Shown here in pieces: positions 1-8,719 of a DNA stretch of 32,738 nucleotides. The stretch spans positions 1 through 32,738 of the forward strand of contig LVBG01000052.1 of the NCBI GenBank assembly GCA_001603115.1, given 5' to 3'. Every line of letters begins with the position of its first letter. The first letter of the stretch is position 1. A program made the translations under genes and the position numbers. The notes beneath the pieces were generated by a model. That model saw only the letters and a program-made list of their open reading frames with translations. It did no database searches and had not been told where the DNA came from. The DNA comes from Spirochaetales bacterium Spiro_05 (GTDB lineage: Bacteria > Spirochaetota > Spirochaetia > Sphaerochaetales > Sphaerochaetaceae).

Positions 1-39
1 ATTTGTGACAATCCCAAGCACAAGCAGAGACAGAGATAA
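1..39 (+). CDS. rpmJ: 50S ribosomal protein L36, C-terminal end (partial)
   Basis: Only the last 12 codons and a TAA stop lie in the window. They read ICDNPKHKQRQR, which matches the C-terminal end of L36 (bacterial L36 typically ends in PKHKQRQG or similar). L36 is a small zinc-binding protein of the large ribosomal subunit. It sits directly before rpsM, as expected for the spc/alpha operon junction. The start and the zinc ligands lie outside the window. Confidence 0.88.
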   Translation: MCDNPKHKQRQR

Positions 40-92
40 CAGGGTTCGGCGCAAGCCTTCCAACTCTATAAGAGAAATTCAGGAGGCCATGA

Positions 93-458
93 ATGGCGAG
101 AATTGCAGGTGTAGATTTGCCGAACAAGGCAGTGAAAATCGCCTTGACCTATATCTACGGGATCGGTAGATACTCGGCGGTTGAGATTTGTGAGAAAACG
201 AATATCAATCCCGATAGCAACATCAATACCCTTTCTGGTGATGATCTTGCGGTGCTTCGCAAGGTCATTGAAGAGGAGTACAAAGTTGAGGGACGTCTGA
301 GAACAGAAGTCGCTCTGAACATCAAGCGCCTTATGGACATTGGCTGCTACCGTGGCCTGCGTCATCGTAAGGGTCTTCCCGTACGCGGACAGAGGACTAA
401 GACCAATGCCCGTACTCGCAAGGGTAAGAAGAAGACCGTTGCGTCTAAGAAGAAATAA
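93..458 (+). CDS. rpsM: 30S ribosomal protein S13
   Basis: S13 (121 residues, usual length) sits in the head of the small subunit, contacts P-site tRNA and forms bridges to the large subunit. The sequence begins [10 protein letters not shown], has the central GIG helix-turn motif ([10 protein letters not shown]), the [25 protein letters not shown] block, and the usual lysine-rich tail. The start is set by AGGAGG at 81-86, seven bases before the ATG. It follows rpmJ and precedes rpsK by 14 bases, as in the alpha operon of most bacteria. Nothing about it is unusual. Confidence 0.98.
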   Translation: MARIAGVDLPNKAVKIALTYIYGIGRYSAVEICEKTNINPDSNINTLSGDDLAVLRKVIEEEYKVEGRLRTEVALNIKRLMDIGCYRGLRHRKGLPVRGQRTKTNARTRKGKKKTVASKKK

Positions 459-472
459 GGAGCAGGTACCAA

Positions 473-850
473 ATGGCTACAGCAAAACGTAAAGTCAAGA
501 AGACGGTATATGAAGGGAATGTCTATATTCAGGCCACCTTCAACAATACCATTGTTACCGTAACCGACCTCAACGGGAATGCGGTATCCTGGGCTAGCGC
601 TGGTGGACTTGGTTTCCGCGGTGCAAAGAAGTCCACTCCCTATGCAGCACAGACCACAGCCGAAAAGGCTGCCAAGGCTGCTATGGACAGCGGACTCCAG
701 GAAGTTAACGTATTTGTGAAGGGACCCGGTGTTGGCCGCGAAAGCGCCATCAGGACGTTGGGTGTGCTCGGACTGAAGGTCCGCTCCATCCGTGACGTTA
801 CCCCCATCCCCCACAATGGATGCAGACCTCGCAAGAGTAGAAGAGTCTGA
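473..850 (+). CDS. rpsK: 30S ribosomal protein S11
   Basis: S11 (125 residues) lies on the platform of the small subunit near the mRNA exit. Recognisable segments are the N-terminal basic stretch, [16 protein letters not shown], the [20 protein letters not shown] block, [13 protein letters not shown] and the C-terminal [18 protein letters not shown]. An AGGAG at 460-464 precedes the ATG. The gene lies between rpsM and rpsD in the standard alpha-operon order and is presumably cotranscribed with them. Confidence 0.98.
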   Translation: MATAKRKVKKTVYEGNVYIQATFNNTIVTVTDLNGNAVSWASAGGLGFRGAKKSTPYAAQTTAEKAAKAAMDSGLQEVNVFVKGPGVGRESAIRTLGVLGLKVRSIRDVTPIPHNGCRPRKSRRV

Positions 851-868
851 TGAGGAGATAGCAGATAC

Positions 869-1510
869 ATGGCAAGATATACTGGACCTAAGTGCAGATA
901 TTGCAGAGCCGAGAGGACCAAGTTGTTCCTCAAGGGAGATCGTTGTCATTCAGGTAAGTGCCCGATGAACGATACCAAGTCCACCGGTCTTCCCGGCAAG
1001 GACCCACGCGCTCGTTCCAAGAAGCCGACCGACTACGGTTTGCAGCTTCGCGAGAAGCAGAAGCTGAAGAGGACCTATTGCATGCTCGAGAAGCAGTTCA
1101 AGCTGACGTTCGACGAAGCTGCAAGAATCCCCGGAAAGACTGGTGAGAACCTGATCATGCTCCTTGAGCAGAGGCTCGACAACGTGGTGTTCCGTCTCCA
1201 CTTCGCCGCAAGCCGCAATCAGGCAGCTCAGTTTGTCAATCACGGGCACATCTTTGTGAATGGCAAGCGTGTAAGCATTCCTTCCTATCGCCTTCGCCCC
1301 GGTGACGTTGTCAGCGTTGGTGCAAAGGGCCAGAAGATGCTTATGATCAAGGAGAACCTCAAGGAGTATACCAAGAGCGGTGTCTGCCAGTGGCTCAGCC
1401 TGGATGTGGATGCCATGAAGGGTACCTTCATTGCTGTTCCGAGAAGAAGTGAAGTCACCGAGCTCGAGAAGATTAACGAGCAGCTGGTTGTCGAGTTGTA
1501 TTCCAGATAA
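869..1510 (+). CDS. rpsD: 30S ribosomal protein S4, zinc-binding form
   Basis: S4 (213 residues) is a primary 16S rRNA binder that starts assembly of the 30S body. In enteric bacteria it also represses the alpha operon. The N-terminus has cysteines at 9, 12, 26 and 31, the same spacing as the zinc-binding S4 of Thermus, so this is the zinc form and not the zinc-free paralogue. The middle carries the S4 RNA-binding domain (RLDNVVFRLHFAASRNQAAQFVNHGHI, given here only as a landmark from about residue 100). A GAGGAG sits upstream of the ATG. It lies between rpsK and rpoA. Confidence 0.97.
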   Translation: MARYTGPKCRYCRAERTKLFLKGDRCHSGKCPMNDTKSTGLPGKDPRARSKKPTDYGLQLREKQKLKRTYCMLEKQFKLTFDEAARIPGKTGENLIMLLEQRLDNVVFRLHFAASRNQAAQFVNHGHIFVNGKRVSIPSYRLRPGDVVSVGAKGQKMLMIKENLKEYTKSGVCQWLSLDVDAMKGTFIAVPRRSEVTELEKINEQLVVELYSR

Positions 1511-1519
1511 GGAGTAACC

Positions 1520-2572
1520 ATGGCACGCAAAAACCTTCTGAAGGGCTTTAAGAAGCCCAAGGGGATAACCTTCGAACACAGCGCAGTTGAGCCGAACTAT
1601 GGAAAATTCATTGCCTATCCGTTTGAGAGAGGCTTTGGAACCACAATCGGCAACACGCTCAGGAGGGTGCTTCTCTCTTCGATCCAGGGGTATGCCGTCA
1701 CAGCCGTAAAGTTCACCAGCTTCAATGAGGATGGTGTCCCCCATCTTGTCTCCAGCGAGTATGAGCAGCTTCCCGGTGTCCGTGAGGATATCGCGGATAT
1801 CATTGCTGCCCTGAAGAAGCTGCAGATCAGGATGCCCGAGGATTCGGAGGGGACCAACCTCCTCATCGAATGCAAGGGACCGGGCGTAGTGACTGGTGCA
1901 AACTTCGAGCGTGACCAGGTTGAGATCACCAACAAGGATCTGGTAATCTTCACGATGATGGATGATGCCAACATCGAGATGGAAGTCCAAATAGACCTTG
2001 GTAGGGGCTATGTCCCGTCTGAAATCAACGAGAAGTATGTGGAAGAGATCGGGACCATTCCCATCGACGCCACGTTCTCACCGGTTACCCGCGTAAAGTA
2101 TTCGATTGAACCCACCCGTGTCGGCTATCGTAGTGACTACGACAAGCTTACATTGGAAATCTACACCGATGGCACCATTGCTCCTCAGAATGCGCTCGCA
2201 GAGGCAGCGAAGATTGCGAAGGAATACTTCCAGATTTTCATCAACTTTGACGAGACGTTGATCAGCAACAATGATGAGGTGGATGAGGAAGAGGAGAGGG
2301 TCCGCAAGATTCTCAATACTTCGGTTGAGGAGCTCGAACTGACGGTTCGTTCCAGCAACTGCCTCAAGAACGCCAACATCCGCACGATCGGTGATCTCAC
2401 CAAGAAAACTGAGGAAGAGATTGCAAAAACGAGGAACTTCGGCAAGAAGAGCCTCCAAGAAATCAAGGAAAAACTGAAGGAATGGAATCTCAGCCTTGGG
2501 ATGACAGACTACAGTGTTCTGAAAACTGCAATCAAAGTACCAGGGAACAAGGAAGAAGAGAATGAAGCATAG
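1520..2572 (+). CDS. rpoA: DNA-directed RNA polymerase alpha subunit
   Basis: Alpha (350 residues) dimerises to scaffold RNA polymerase assembly, and its C-terminal domain contacts UP elements and activators. The N-terminal domain shows the conserved [21 protein letters not shown] dimer segment and the GRGYVPSE region. An acidic linker ([11 protein letters not shown], about residues 253-263) leads to the C-terminal domain, with [16 protein letters not shown] and [11 protein letters not shown]. The arginine of TVRSSN corresponds to the DNA-contacting Arg265 of E. coli. Start ATG follows AAGGAG. The stop overlaps the rplQ start by 11 bases, suggesting translational coupling. Confidence 0.98.
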   Translation: MARKNLLKGFKKPKGITFEHSAVEPNYGKFIAYPFERGFGTTIGNTLRRVLLSSIQGYAVTAVKFTSFNEDGVPHLVSSEYEQLPGVREDIADIIAALKKLQIRMPEDSEGTNLLIECKGPGVVTGANFERDQVEITNKDLVIFTMMDDANIEMEVQIDLGRGYVPSEINEKYVEEIGTIPIDATFSPVTRVKYSIEPTRVGYRSDYDKLTLEIYTDGTIAPQNALAEAAKIAKEYFQIFINFDETLISNNDEVDEEEERVRKILNTSVEELELTVRSSNCLKNANIRTIGDLTKKTEEEIAKTRNFGKKSLQEIKEKLKEWNLSLGMTDYSVLKTAIKVPGNKEEENEA

Positions 2573-3062
2573 GATTGGATTCAATGCGCTTAGTAGGAAC
2601 TCTGCCCACCGCAAGGCCCTCAAGCGCAACATGGTGACCTCACTGTTCAGATATGAGCGGATCGAGACCACCAAGGCAAAGGCTCTGGAAGTTCGCAAAA
2701 TGGCAGAGAAGATGATTACCCGTGCAAAGGTTGACAGTGTTGCCAACCGCCGTCAGATTGCAAAGGATATCAACGATGAAGCCATCGCTGTAAAGCTCTT
2801 CACAGAGATCGCTCCCTTGTTTGTCGAGCGTAAGGGCGGGTATACCCGTATCCTGAAGACCGGCAACCGCCTCGGCGACGCTGCTGAGATGGTCATCCTT
2901 GAGCTGGTTGAGAAGACTGCCAAGAGTGACAAGAAGGCTGAGAAAAAGGCTGAGAAGACTGAAAAGAAGTCTGAAAAGACCGAAAAGAAGTCCGAAAAGA
3001 CCGAAAAGAAGGCCTCCAAGCCAGCCAAGAAGGCTGAGAAGAGTGACTCAGAGGAGAAATAA
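2562..3062 (+). CDS. rplQ: 50S ribosomal protein L17 with lysine/glutamate tail
   Basis: L17 is a large-subunit protein near the polypeptide exit tunnel. Residues 1-118 are a normal L17 core ([20 protein letters not shown], then [19 protein letters not shown]). Residues 119-166 form an extra low-complexity tail rich in Lys, Glu, Thr and Ser, including three tandem seven-residue units of the form EKTEKKS. L17 proteins are often about 115-130 residues, so the tail is an add-on. The ATG lies inside the end of rpoA, and a terminator follows the stop. It is the last gene of the alpha operon here. Confidence 0.97.
   Translation: MKHRIGFNALSRNSAHRKALKRNMVTSLFRYERIETTKAKALEVRKMAEKMITRAKVDSVANRRQIAKDINDEAIAVKLFTEIAPLFVERKGGYTRILKTGNRLGDAAEMVILELVEKTAKSDKKAEKKAEKTEKKSEKTEKKSEKTEKKASKPAKKAEKSDSEEK
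2952..3014 (+). repeat. Three 21-bp tandem repeats in the rplQ tail
   Basis: Three consecutive 21-base units encode [14 protein letters not shown] and EKTEKKA. They differ only at a few third positions and the last codon. They lie in frame inside the L17 C-terminal extension. Copy number could change by slippage without breaking the frame. Confidence 0.85.
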
Positions 3063-3105
3063 GCCTTTGTAGGGCCTCTTCACCAACAAACTGTCCGAAA
3101 GGACG

Positions 3106-3136
3106 AAGCCGCTGTTGTAATGACAGCGGTTTTTCT
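3106..3136 (+). terminator. Intrinsic terminator of the alpha operon
   Basis: The seven-base arms CCGCTGT (3109-3115) and ACAGCGG (3123-3129) flank a seven-base loop, with extra A-T pairs outside. A T-run (TTTTTCTTT) begins at 3130. It lies 44 bases after the rplQ stop and ahead of the next promoter. Confidence 0.85.
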
Positions 3137-3215
3137 TTGCACCCACAGTATAGGTTATCTTCGCAAATTGTCATGCTAGCTGTACTTATAGCCATGTTTC
3201 ATTTGCTATCAAGCC

Positions 3216-3244
3216 TTGACAATTCACACCAGCGTACGTATTAT
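3216..3244 (+). promoter_or_regulatory. Promoter for rny operon
   Basis: A perfect -35 box TTGACA (3216-3221) is followed by a 17-base spacer and TATTAT (3239-3244). It lies between the alpha-operon terminator and rny and predicts transcription starting near 3251. A perfect TATAAT also occurs at 3253-3258 but is 31 bases from the TTGACA. Confidence 0.7.
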
Positions 3245-3270
3245 TGTACCATTATAATAGGGGGTAGTAT

Positions 3271-4803
3271 ATGAACAGTATACTGAGCATCCTCCTTGGT
3301 TGTCTTATTGGTATCATCTTAGGTTGGTTAAGCCGTTGGCTGTATGCGAAATTTAAGCTTACCTCAGTCGAACAGAGAGCGATCAGGCTGAACGAGGAAG
3401 CGATAAAGGAAGCGGAAGCAAAGAGCAAAGAGCTCTTGCTTGAGACTCGGGATCAGTTGTTGAAAGAACAACAACAGCAGGAACGAGAGGCTAGAGAAAG
3501 ACGGATTGAACTGCAAAGGTTGGAGAGAAGACTTCTTCAGAAGGAAGAGAATCTCGAGCACAAGCAGGCTGAATTGGATGCTATCAAAAAGCAATTGGGA
3601 GATCGGGAAGCAGGTCTTTCCCGAAAGGAACTTGAAGTTGCCGAAAAAGAAGGCAGCCTGATTATTGAACTTGAACGCATTGCCGCAATGTCTGCTGATG
3701 AAGCCAAGGCCATCATCATGGAGACGATGCAGAACGATGCGAGGAGAGACGCCCAGCTCATGATCAACAAGATTGAGCAGGAAGCCCAGCTCTCCGCTGA
3801 CAAAAAGGCTCGTGATATTGTTGTGACCTCCATCCAGAGGCTTGCTACTGAGGTCGTCAGTGATGTGACGGTCAGTTCAGTCAGCCTGCCCAGTGATGAG
3901 ATGAAGGGTAGGATCATCGGTCGTGAAGGCCGAAACATCCGTACCCTCGAGACGTTGACTGGTGTGGATGTCATTATTGACGACACGCCTGAAGCGGTAG
4001 TCATCTCTTGTTTCGATCCGGTACGAAAGGAAATTGCCCGTGTCGCCCTCGAACGCTTGGTCCAGGATGGAAGAATTCACCCTGCACGCATCGAGGAAGT
4101 GGTGAACAAGGTTACCAAGGAAATTGGCAGAATCATCGCGGATGAAGGGGAGAAGGTCATCTTCGATCTGGGAATCCACAATGTTGGGCCGGAGACCATC
4201 CGTGCTCTTGGAAGACTGCATTTCCGCACCAGTTATGGTCAGAATGTACTCAGTCACTCCAAGGAAGTTGCCATACTCTCGGGTATGATCGCCAGCGAAA
4301 TTGGAGCGAACAGTGAGCTTGCGATGCGATCTGGTCTCCTCCATGATATCGGCAAGGGCATTGAGACAGAAAGCGATGCCAACCATGCTGAGCTGGGTGC
4401 CGATATGGCAAAACGTCTTGGGGAAGATCCGAGGGTGGTCAACGCTATTCTTGCTCACCACAATGACACCGAGCCACAAACGATTGAAGCGGTTATTGTC
4501 CAGATAGCCGATGCCATCAGTGCCGCCCGCCCGGGTGCACGGCGTGAGACCTTGGACAACTACATCAAGCGTCTTGAGTCACTTGAACAGATTGCTGAAA
4601 GCTTTACCGGAGTGGATAAGGCCTATGCCATCCAGGCCGGACGTGAATTGAGGATTCTGGTGAACAACGACCAGGTCAACGATGATGGGGCCAAGGAGAT
4701 CGCCAAGGGCATCGCCAGCCGCATCGAGGCTGAGTTGCGCTATCCGGGCAGAATCAAGGTGACCATCATCCGTGAGATGCGGGTCGTCGAATACGCTAGG
4801 TAG
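3271..4803 (+). CDS. rny: Ribonuclease Y
   Basis: RNase Y is a membrane-anchored endoribonuclease that starts mRNA turnover in bacteria lacking RNase E. The 510-residue protein has the family layout: a transmembrane segment at about 4-24, a long charged coiled coil (about 35-190), a KH RNA-binding domain with IIGREGRNIRTLE (about 213-225), and an HD metal phosphohydrolase domain with the catalytic pair H358-D359 in LLHDIGKG, followed by AHHND. The start ATG follows GGGGGT and a strong promoter. It overlaps the start region of a ymdB-like gene, the same pairing as ymdA-ymdB in Bacillus. Confidence 0.97.
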   Translation: MNSILSILLGCLIGIILGWLSRWLYAKFKLTSVEQRAIRLNEEAIKEAEAKSKELLLETRDQLLKEQQQQEREARERRIELQRLERRLLQKEENLEHKQAELDAIKKQLGDREAGLSRKELEVAEKEGSLIIELERIAAMSADEAKAIIMETMQNDARRDAQLMINKIEQEAQLSADKKARDIVVTSIQRLATEVVSDVTVSSVSLPSDEMKGRIIGREGRNIRTLETLTGVDVIIDDTPEAVVISCFDPVRKEIARVALERLVQDGRIHPARIEEVVNKVTKEIGRIIADEGEKVIFDLGIHNVGPETIRALGRLHFRTSYGQNVLSHSKEVAILSGMIASEIGANSELAMRSGLLHDIGKGIETESDANHAELGADMAKRLGEDPRVVNAILAHHNDTEPQTIEAVIVQIADAISAARPGARRETLDNYIKRLESLEQIAESFTGVDKAYAIQAGRELRILVNNDQVNDDGAKEIAKGIASRIEAELRYPGRIKVTIIREMRVVEYAR

Positions 4804-4810
4804 GTTGTTC

Positions 4811-5611
4811 GTGTCTGATACTAAAACACTGGTTGCCCTGCTGCTGGGGGATGTCTGCGGACAGCCCGGAAGCAGGGCCCTTTTTCTCGGATTGCACTCG
4901 CTCGTCAAGGAGTATCGCGCTGATGTGGTCGTAGTCAACGGCGAGAATGCCGCCAATGGCTTCGGCCTCAACGCGTCCTTGATGGAGCAGTTCTTTGCGC
5001 TTGGGGTCTCTGTGATTACCAGCGGGAACCACATATGGCAGCAGGAAGACATCAGGCTCTTGCTCGATAGCGAGAAACGCCTGCTTCGTCCAGCCAACTA
5101 TCCCCCGCAGGCCCCAGGCCATGGGTCGGTAGTGGTGGATGTCAAAAATTATAAAGTAGGTGTGCTCAACTTGCAGGGACGGCAATCCATGCCGAGCATC
5201 GACTGCCCCTTTCGGGTAGGTATGGAACAGGTGAATCGGATGCGCAAGCAGACGAACCTCATCCTGGTGGACTTTCATGCGGAGAACTCCGAAGAGAAGG
5301 AGGCCCTGGGTCTCTATCTTGACGGGAAGGTCAGTGCGGTTGTGGGGACTCATACCCATGTGCAAACCGCAGATGAGAAGCTGCTGCCCCACAAGACAGC
5401 GTACATTACCGACCTTGGTCTTTGCGGTCCCTCCGATAGCGTCATTGGTTCCGATCCAAAGATTTCCATAGCAAAACAGCTGACGCAGATGCCCCTGCGT
5501 AGTGAAATCTCCGATACCGCACCTCTTCTGCAAGGAGTGTGTGTCACCTTGGACACCTCAACCGGCCAAGCGCTCGCCATCGAGCGGATCTCAAGGTTGT
5601 ACCAGATCTGA
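4811..5611 (+). CDS. ymdB: YmdB-family metallophosphoesterase
   Basis: YmdB proteins are binuclear-metal phosphodiesterases of about 264 residues. The Bacillus member hydrolyses cyclic nucleotides and affects biofilm and motility decisions. Metal-binding motifs are all present: GDVCGQPG, NGENAANG, SGNHIW, DFHAE and GTHTHVQTAD. I place the start at GTG 4811, giving 266 residues; it follows AGGTAGG at 4798-4804. A TTG at 4805 in the same frame is an alternative, and an ATG at 4772 would overlap rny by 32 bases and add residues unlike the family. It sits between rny and tlyA with essentially no gaps. Confidence 0.92.
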   Translation: MSDTKTLVALLLGDVCGQPGSRALFLGLHSLVKEYRADVVVVNGENAANGFGLNASLMEQFFALGVSVITSGNHIWQQEDIRLLLDSEKRLLRPANYPPQAPGHGSVVVDVKNYKVGVLNLQGRQSMPSIDCPFRVGMEQVNRMRKQTNLILVDFHAENSEEKEALGLYLDGKVSAVVGTHTHVQTADEKLLPHKTAYITDLGLCGPSDSVIGSDPKISIAKQLTQMPLRSEISDTAPLLQGVCVTLDTSTGQALAIERISRLYQI

Positions 5612-6423
5612 TGGCTAGCCGTACCGTTGCCTTGCTACAGGCATTGCAGGCACAGTTTGAAGAGTACACCAAGGATCAGCTCACGGCATTCATCGTGTGC
5701 CGCAATGTACTCGTGGATGGGGTCTTGGTCCCTGATCCTCGCCAACGGGTGCGTAAGGATGCTTCCTTCTCCTTCACCTTCGATGCCTATGTCTCACGAG
5801 GTGGGTACAAGCTGGAACATGCTCTGAAAGCGTTCTCCTTGGATGTAACGGGCCTCGTGATGCTCGATGCGGGATCTTCTACCGGAGGATTCACCGACTG
5901 CCTGCTGAAGCATGGAGCTTCCCTGGTGCACAGTGTCGATGTGGGGTACAACCAGCTTGACTGGAGACTCAGGACCGACAGGAGGGTGAAAGTTCTCGAA
6001 AAGCAGAATATCATGACCCTTGAGTCGCTCACCCCCCAACCGCACGCTGCGGTCTGTGACCTTTCCTTCCGCTCAATAGCCGGAGCGGCAAGCCACATTC
6101 TCTCGCTCTGCTCTGAAGGACCGCTGGTCTCGTTGGTCAAACCGCAGTTCGAGGTTCCTCGCAATCTTGAGAACTTCAATGGCATCGTCTCTGACCGGAA
6201 GGTGTTGCTTGAGGTGATGGACCGAGTGTATGACTTGCTTGAAGAAGATCAGGTGGGAATCCACGCGGTAGCGAAGAGCCCGATTACCGGGCATAAGGGA
6301 AACATTGAGTTTCTTACCCTTCTTACAACCGAGAAAGGCATGGACAGGATGCAGTTTCACCAACAGGTCTCAACACTGATCAGTTGCTCTTCTCCCCTTC
6401 AACCAATACCACTACATCCTTGA
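5611..6423 (+). CDS. tlyA: TlyA-family rRNA 2'-O-methyltransferase / hemolysin
   Basis: TlyA enzymes methylate ribose 2'-OH groups in rRNA using S-adenosylmethionine; the Brachyspira homologue was first described as a hemolysin. The 270-residue protein has an N-terminal S4 RNA-binding domain (about 5-60) and an FtsJ-type methyltransferase domain. The SAM motif DAGSSTGGF is at 86-94, and the likely catalytic residues are K67 (RGGYKL), D150 (VCDLSF) and K177 (LVKPQFE). The start ATG shares its A with the TGA of the preceding gene, so translation is probably coupled. The 3' end overlaps the converging gene by 44 bases. rRNA target and hemolytic activity cannot be told from sequence. Confidence 0.93.
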   Translation: MASRTVALLQALQAQFEEYTKDQLTAFIVCRNVLVDGVLVPDPRQRVRKDASFSFTFDAYVSRGGYKLEHALKAFSLDVTGLVMLDAGSSTGGFTDCLLKHGASLVHSVDVGYNQLDWRLRTDRRVKVLEKQNIMTLESLTPQPHAAVCDLSFRSIAGAASHILSLCSEGPLVSLVKPQFEVPRNLENFNGIVSDRKVLLEVMDRVYDLLEEDQVGIHAVAKSPITGHKGNIEFLTLLTTEKGMDRMQFHQQVSTLISCSSPLQPIPLHP

Positions 6424-6910
6424 CTCTTGGGAATCCCAGGGCAGTCATCTTGATTTGAGAATACGCTCGCTTCAGGTCAGAAGAGAGCAGATACTCCTTG
6501 CTCAAATCAACATAGAGAATCCGGTTGGAGAGAGTGAGCCCCCTAAGGCGGGTGTCGGGATGGATATAGCTGACTGCTCCCAGTTTGATCGCCTCTAGGG
6601 AGGGGCCGTTCAAGAGAGCTTCGAAGGTGTCGTGATAGGCACTTCCGCCCAATCGTTCTCCTTTGGTGGAGAACAGTTGATAGGAGGAAGGGGAGTCGGC
6701 AAACGCTACTTGCACGGTCCTGAGATTTGAGGCTTGCCCGCCTCCAGATTGTTGATCTTGCAAGAGGAGCAGGACACCACTCTCGTCAAGTGCCGAACGC
6801 ACTTTTGGATAGCCCAATGCCACAACCAACAGCGTGAACAAGAGCCAACTGAGGAGGACCAATAGTATCCTGCTCACCCTTCGTTTTTCTTGCTGGTTAT
6901 CCTGTTCCAT
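6380..6910 (-). CDS. GerMN-domain membrane-anchored protein
   Basis: This 176-residue protein has a short basic cytoplasmic N-terminus, one transmembrane segment at about 15-35, and an extracytoplasmic domain. The domain resembles GerMN (the spore germination GerM type, also found in non-sporulating bacteria): RTVQVAFADS near 65, LLNGPS near 98, and ILYVDLSKEYL near 131. No lipobox cysteine is present, so it is probably anchored by an uncleaved helix. It points toward tlyA with an overlap and is divergent from ptsI. The role of such domains in spirochaetes is not known to me; peptidoglycan or envelope association is only a guess. Confidence 0.7.
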   Translation of the reverse strand: MEQDNQQEKRRVSRILLVLLSWLLFTLLVVALGYPKVRSALDESGVLLLLQDQQSGGGQASNLRTVQVAFADSPSSYQLFSTKGERLGGSAYHDTFEALLNGPSLEAIKLGAVSYIHPDTRLRGLTLSNRILYVDLSKEYLLSSDLKRAYSQIKMTALGFPRVKDVVVLVEGEKSN

Positions 6911-6947
6911 CCTGGTATTCTATCAAAACACCTGTCGGGTTTCCAGC

Positions 6948-6976
6948 TTTACATGGGAGGATAAAGTCCGTATAGT
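6948..6976 (+). promoter_or_regulatory. Promoter for ptsI, predicting a leaderless mRNA
   Basis: TTTACA (6948-6953), a 17-base spacer and TATAGT (6971-6976) make a good sigma70-type promoter. Its -10 box ends only nine bases before the ptsI ATG at 6986, so the predicted transcript starts at about 6982-6984. Confidence 0.6.
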
Positions 6977-6985
6977 ACATTACAT

Positions 6986-8719
6986 ATGAGGATATTCAAG
7001 GGGATTGCAGCCTCTGAGGGTTTGGCGAAGGGAAAGGCTCTGGTTCATCATCATGCCTCGATGACAGCTGAGAAGCAACATATCCTTTCCGACGGGGTGG
7101 CAGGGGAGCTGGAGAAATTCAGGACGGCTCTTGCTTCTGCCAAGCGGTTGCTGGAAGAACACAATACCAAAGACATTGCAAAGGATTCCAGAGAAATTCT
7201 GGAAACCCATATGCTCATGCTTGAGGACCCAGACTATATCCAGCAGATCGAAGACTATATCAGGACAAACCTGGTATGTTCGCAATGGGCTGTTGACTCG
7301 GTCACTACCAATATGGTCAACCTGCTTGAGGCTACCGATGATGAGCTGTTGCGCGAGCGTGCGATTGACTTTCGTGATGTCTCGTTGCACCTGATCGATG
7401 CGATCAAGGGAAAGGGGGAACGGAGAATGGAGCATCTTGATGAGGATGTTGTCCTCATTGCCGATGCGCTTATGCCTTCCGAACTCTTCTCCATGGACAA
7501 AACCCACATCTTGGGAATCAGCCTTGACGGTGGGGGAAGGGCCAGTCATGTAGCCATTCTGGTCCGGGCTTTCAACATTCCTACGGTTCTTGCCACCAAC
7601 GGGGCTTCCAAGACCGTAAGTGATGGGGAAGAAGTAATTGTGGATGGGACCTACGGTGAGGTTTTCATCAGGCCGGACCATACGGTTTCCCAGATGCTCG
7701 ACGAGCGTTTCAACCTTTGGCAGGAGCATGAGGTCGAGTTGCACCAGATGGTTGAGCTTCCGACCAATACCACCGATGGCCATTCGGTGTTGCTGAAGGC
7801 GAACATCCAGACCACCAGCGAGGTGGATGCGGTCAAAGCCTGTGGAGCTTCGGGTATCGGGTTGTTCCGTTCCGAATTCCTGTTCATGGAATCCTTGGAG
7901 AATCCTTCCGAGGAGCGGCAGTTCACTGTCTATCGCCAGGTACTCGAGGCCATGGCCCCCAAACCGGTTACCATCCGTACCATCGATATTGGTGGAGACA
8001 AGATGGTAAGCGGTCTGGGTATCGATGAGAAGAATCCGATCCTTGGCTGGAGGGCGGTCAGGTTCTGTCTCTCGCGAAAAGATATCTTTACCGTTCAGCT
8101 CAGGGCGTTGCTCCGCGCCAGTGTCTACGGAAAGTTGCAGGTCATGTTTCCCATGATCAGTGGGGTGGAGGAACTGAATGCGGTGCTGCATCTCTTTGAA
8201 CATGTCAAGGATGAGTGCAGACGAGAATCCATTCCCTTTGATCCCGATATCAAGGTAGGGACTATGATCGAGGTGCCGTCTGCGGCCTTGTGTGCAGATA
8301 TCCTGGCAAAGAAGGTTGATTTCTTCTCCATCGGAACCAATGACCTGATCCAATACACGATTGCAGTGGATCGGGGCAATGAGAAGATTGCCTACCTTTA
8401 CCAGCCATTCCATCCCGGAGTGCTCCGGTCCATCAGGATGATCATCCAGATGGCCCACCAGAACCAGATACCGGTAAGCCTCTGTGGGGAAATGGCTTCC
8501 GATCCTCTCTGTTCCGTGCTGTTGGCAGGAATGGGGCTGGATGAACTGAGTATGGGGTCGCAAAGCCTGTTGCAAGTCCGAAAGATTCTTCGTTCCGTCT
8601 CCTACGAGGAGGCGAAGAGTCTTGCGGACCATGTGCTTGGTATGGACTCCTACCTGACTATTACCACCTATATAAGGGAGTGGATGCATGACCGATTCGA
8701 TCATTTCACCACCATCTGA
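6986..8719 (+). CDS. ptsI: Phosphoenolpyruvate-protein phosphotransferase (enzyme I)
   Basis: Enzyme I takes the phosphate of phosphoenolpyruvate onto a histidine and passes it to HPr, the first step of the phosphotransferase system. The 577-residue length is normal. The N-terminal domain holds the phosphorylated histidine H188 in GGGRASHVAIL. The C-terminal barrel has LFRSEFLFM, GTMIEVPSAAL, SIGTNDLIQYT and the active-site cysteine in SLCGEMASDP. The start is fixed: an in-frame stop (TAA, 6962) lies upstream with no other start codon between. There is no Shine-Dalgarno sequence near the ATG. No HPr or enzyme II gene is nearby. Confidence 0.96.
   Translation: MRIFKGIAASEGLAKGKALVHHHASMTAEKQHILSDGVAGELEKFRTALASAKRLLEEHNTKDIAKDSREILETHMLMLEDPDYIQQIEDYIRTNLVCSQWAVDSVTTNMVNLLEATDDELLRERAIDFRDVSLHLIDAIKGKGERRMEHLDEDVVLIADALMPSELFSMDKTHILGISLDGGGRASHVAILVRAFNIPTVLATNGASKTVSDGEEVIVDGTYGEVFIRPDHTVSQMLDERFNLWQEHEVELHQMVELPTNTTDGHSVLLKANIQTTSEVDAVKACGASGIGLFRSEFLFMESLENPSEERQFTVYRQVLEAMAPKPVTIRTIDIGGDKMVSGLGIDEKNPILGWRAVRFCLSRKDIFTVQLRALLRASVYGKLQVMFPMISGVEELNAVLHLFEHVKDECRRESIPFDPDIKVGTMIEVPSAALCADILAKKVDFFSIGTNDLIQYTIAVDRGNEKIAYLYQPFHPGVLRSIRMIIQMAHQNQIPVSLCGEMASDPLCSVLLAGMGLDELSMGSQSLLQVRKILRSVSYEEAKSLADHVLGMDSYLTITTYIREWMHDRFDHFTTI

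Noticed and set aside
3216-3258. TTGACA paired with the perfect TATAAT at 3253 as the rny promoter
   Set aside because: The spacing is 31 bases. TATTAT at 3239 has the correct 17-base spacing and is preferred.
5539-5610. Extended N-terminus of tlyA starting at ATG 5539
   Set aside because: It would overlap the ymdB-like gene by 73 bases. The ATG at 5611 gives the normal TlyA length and a coupled TGATG junction.
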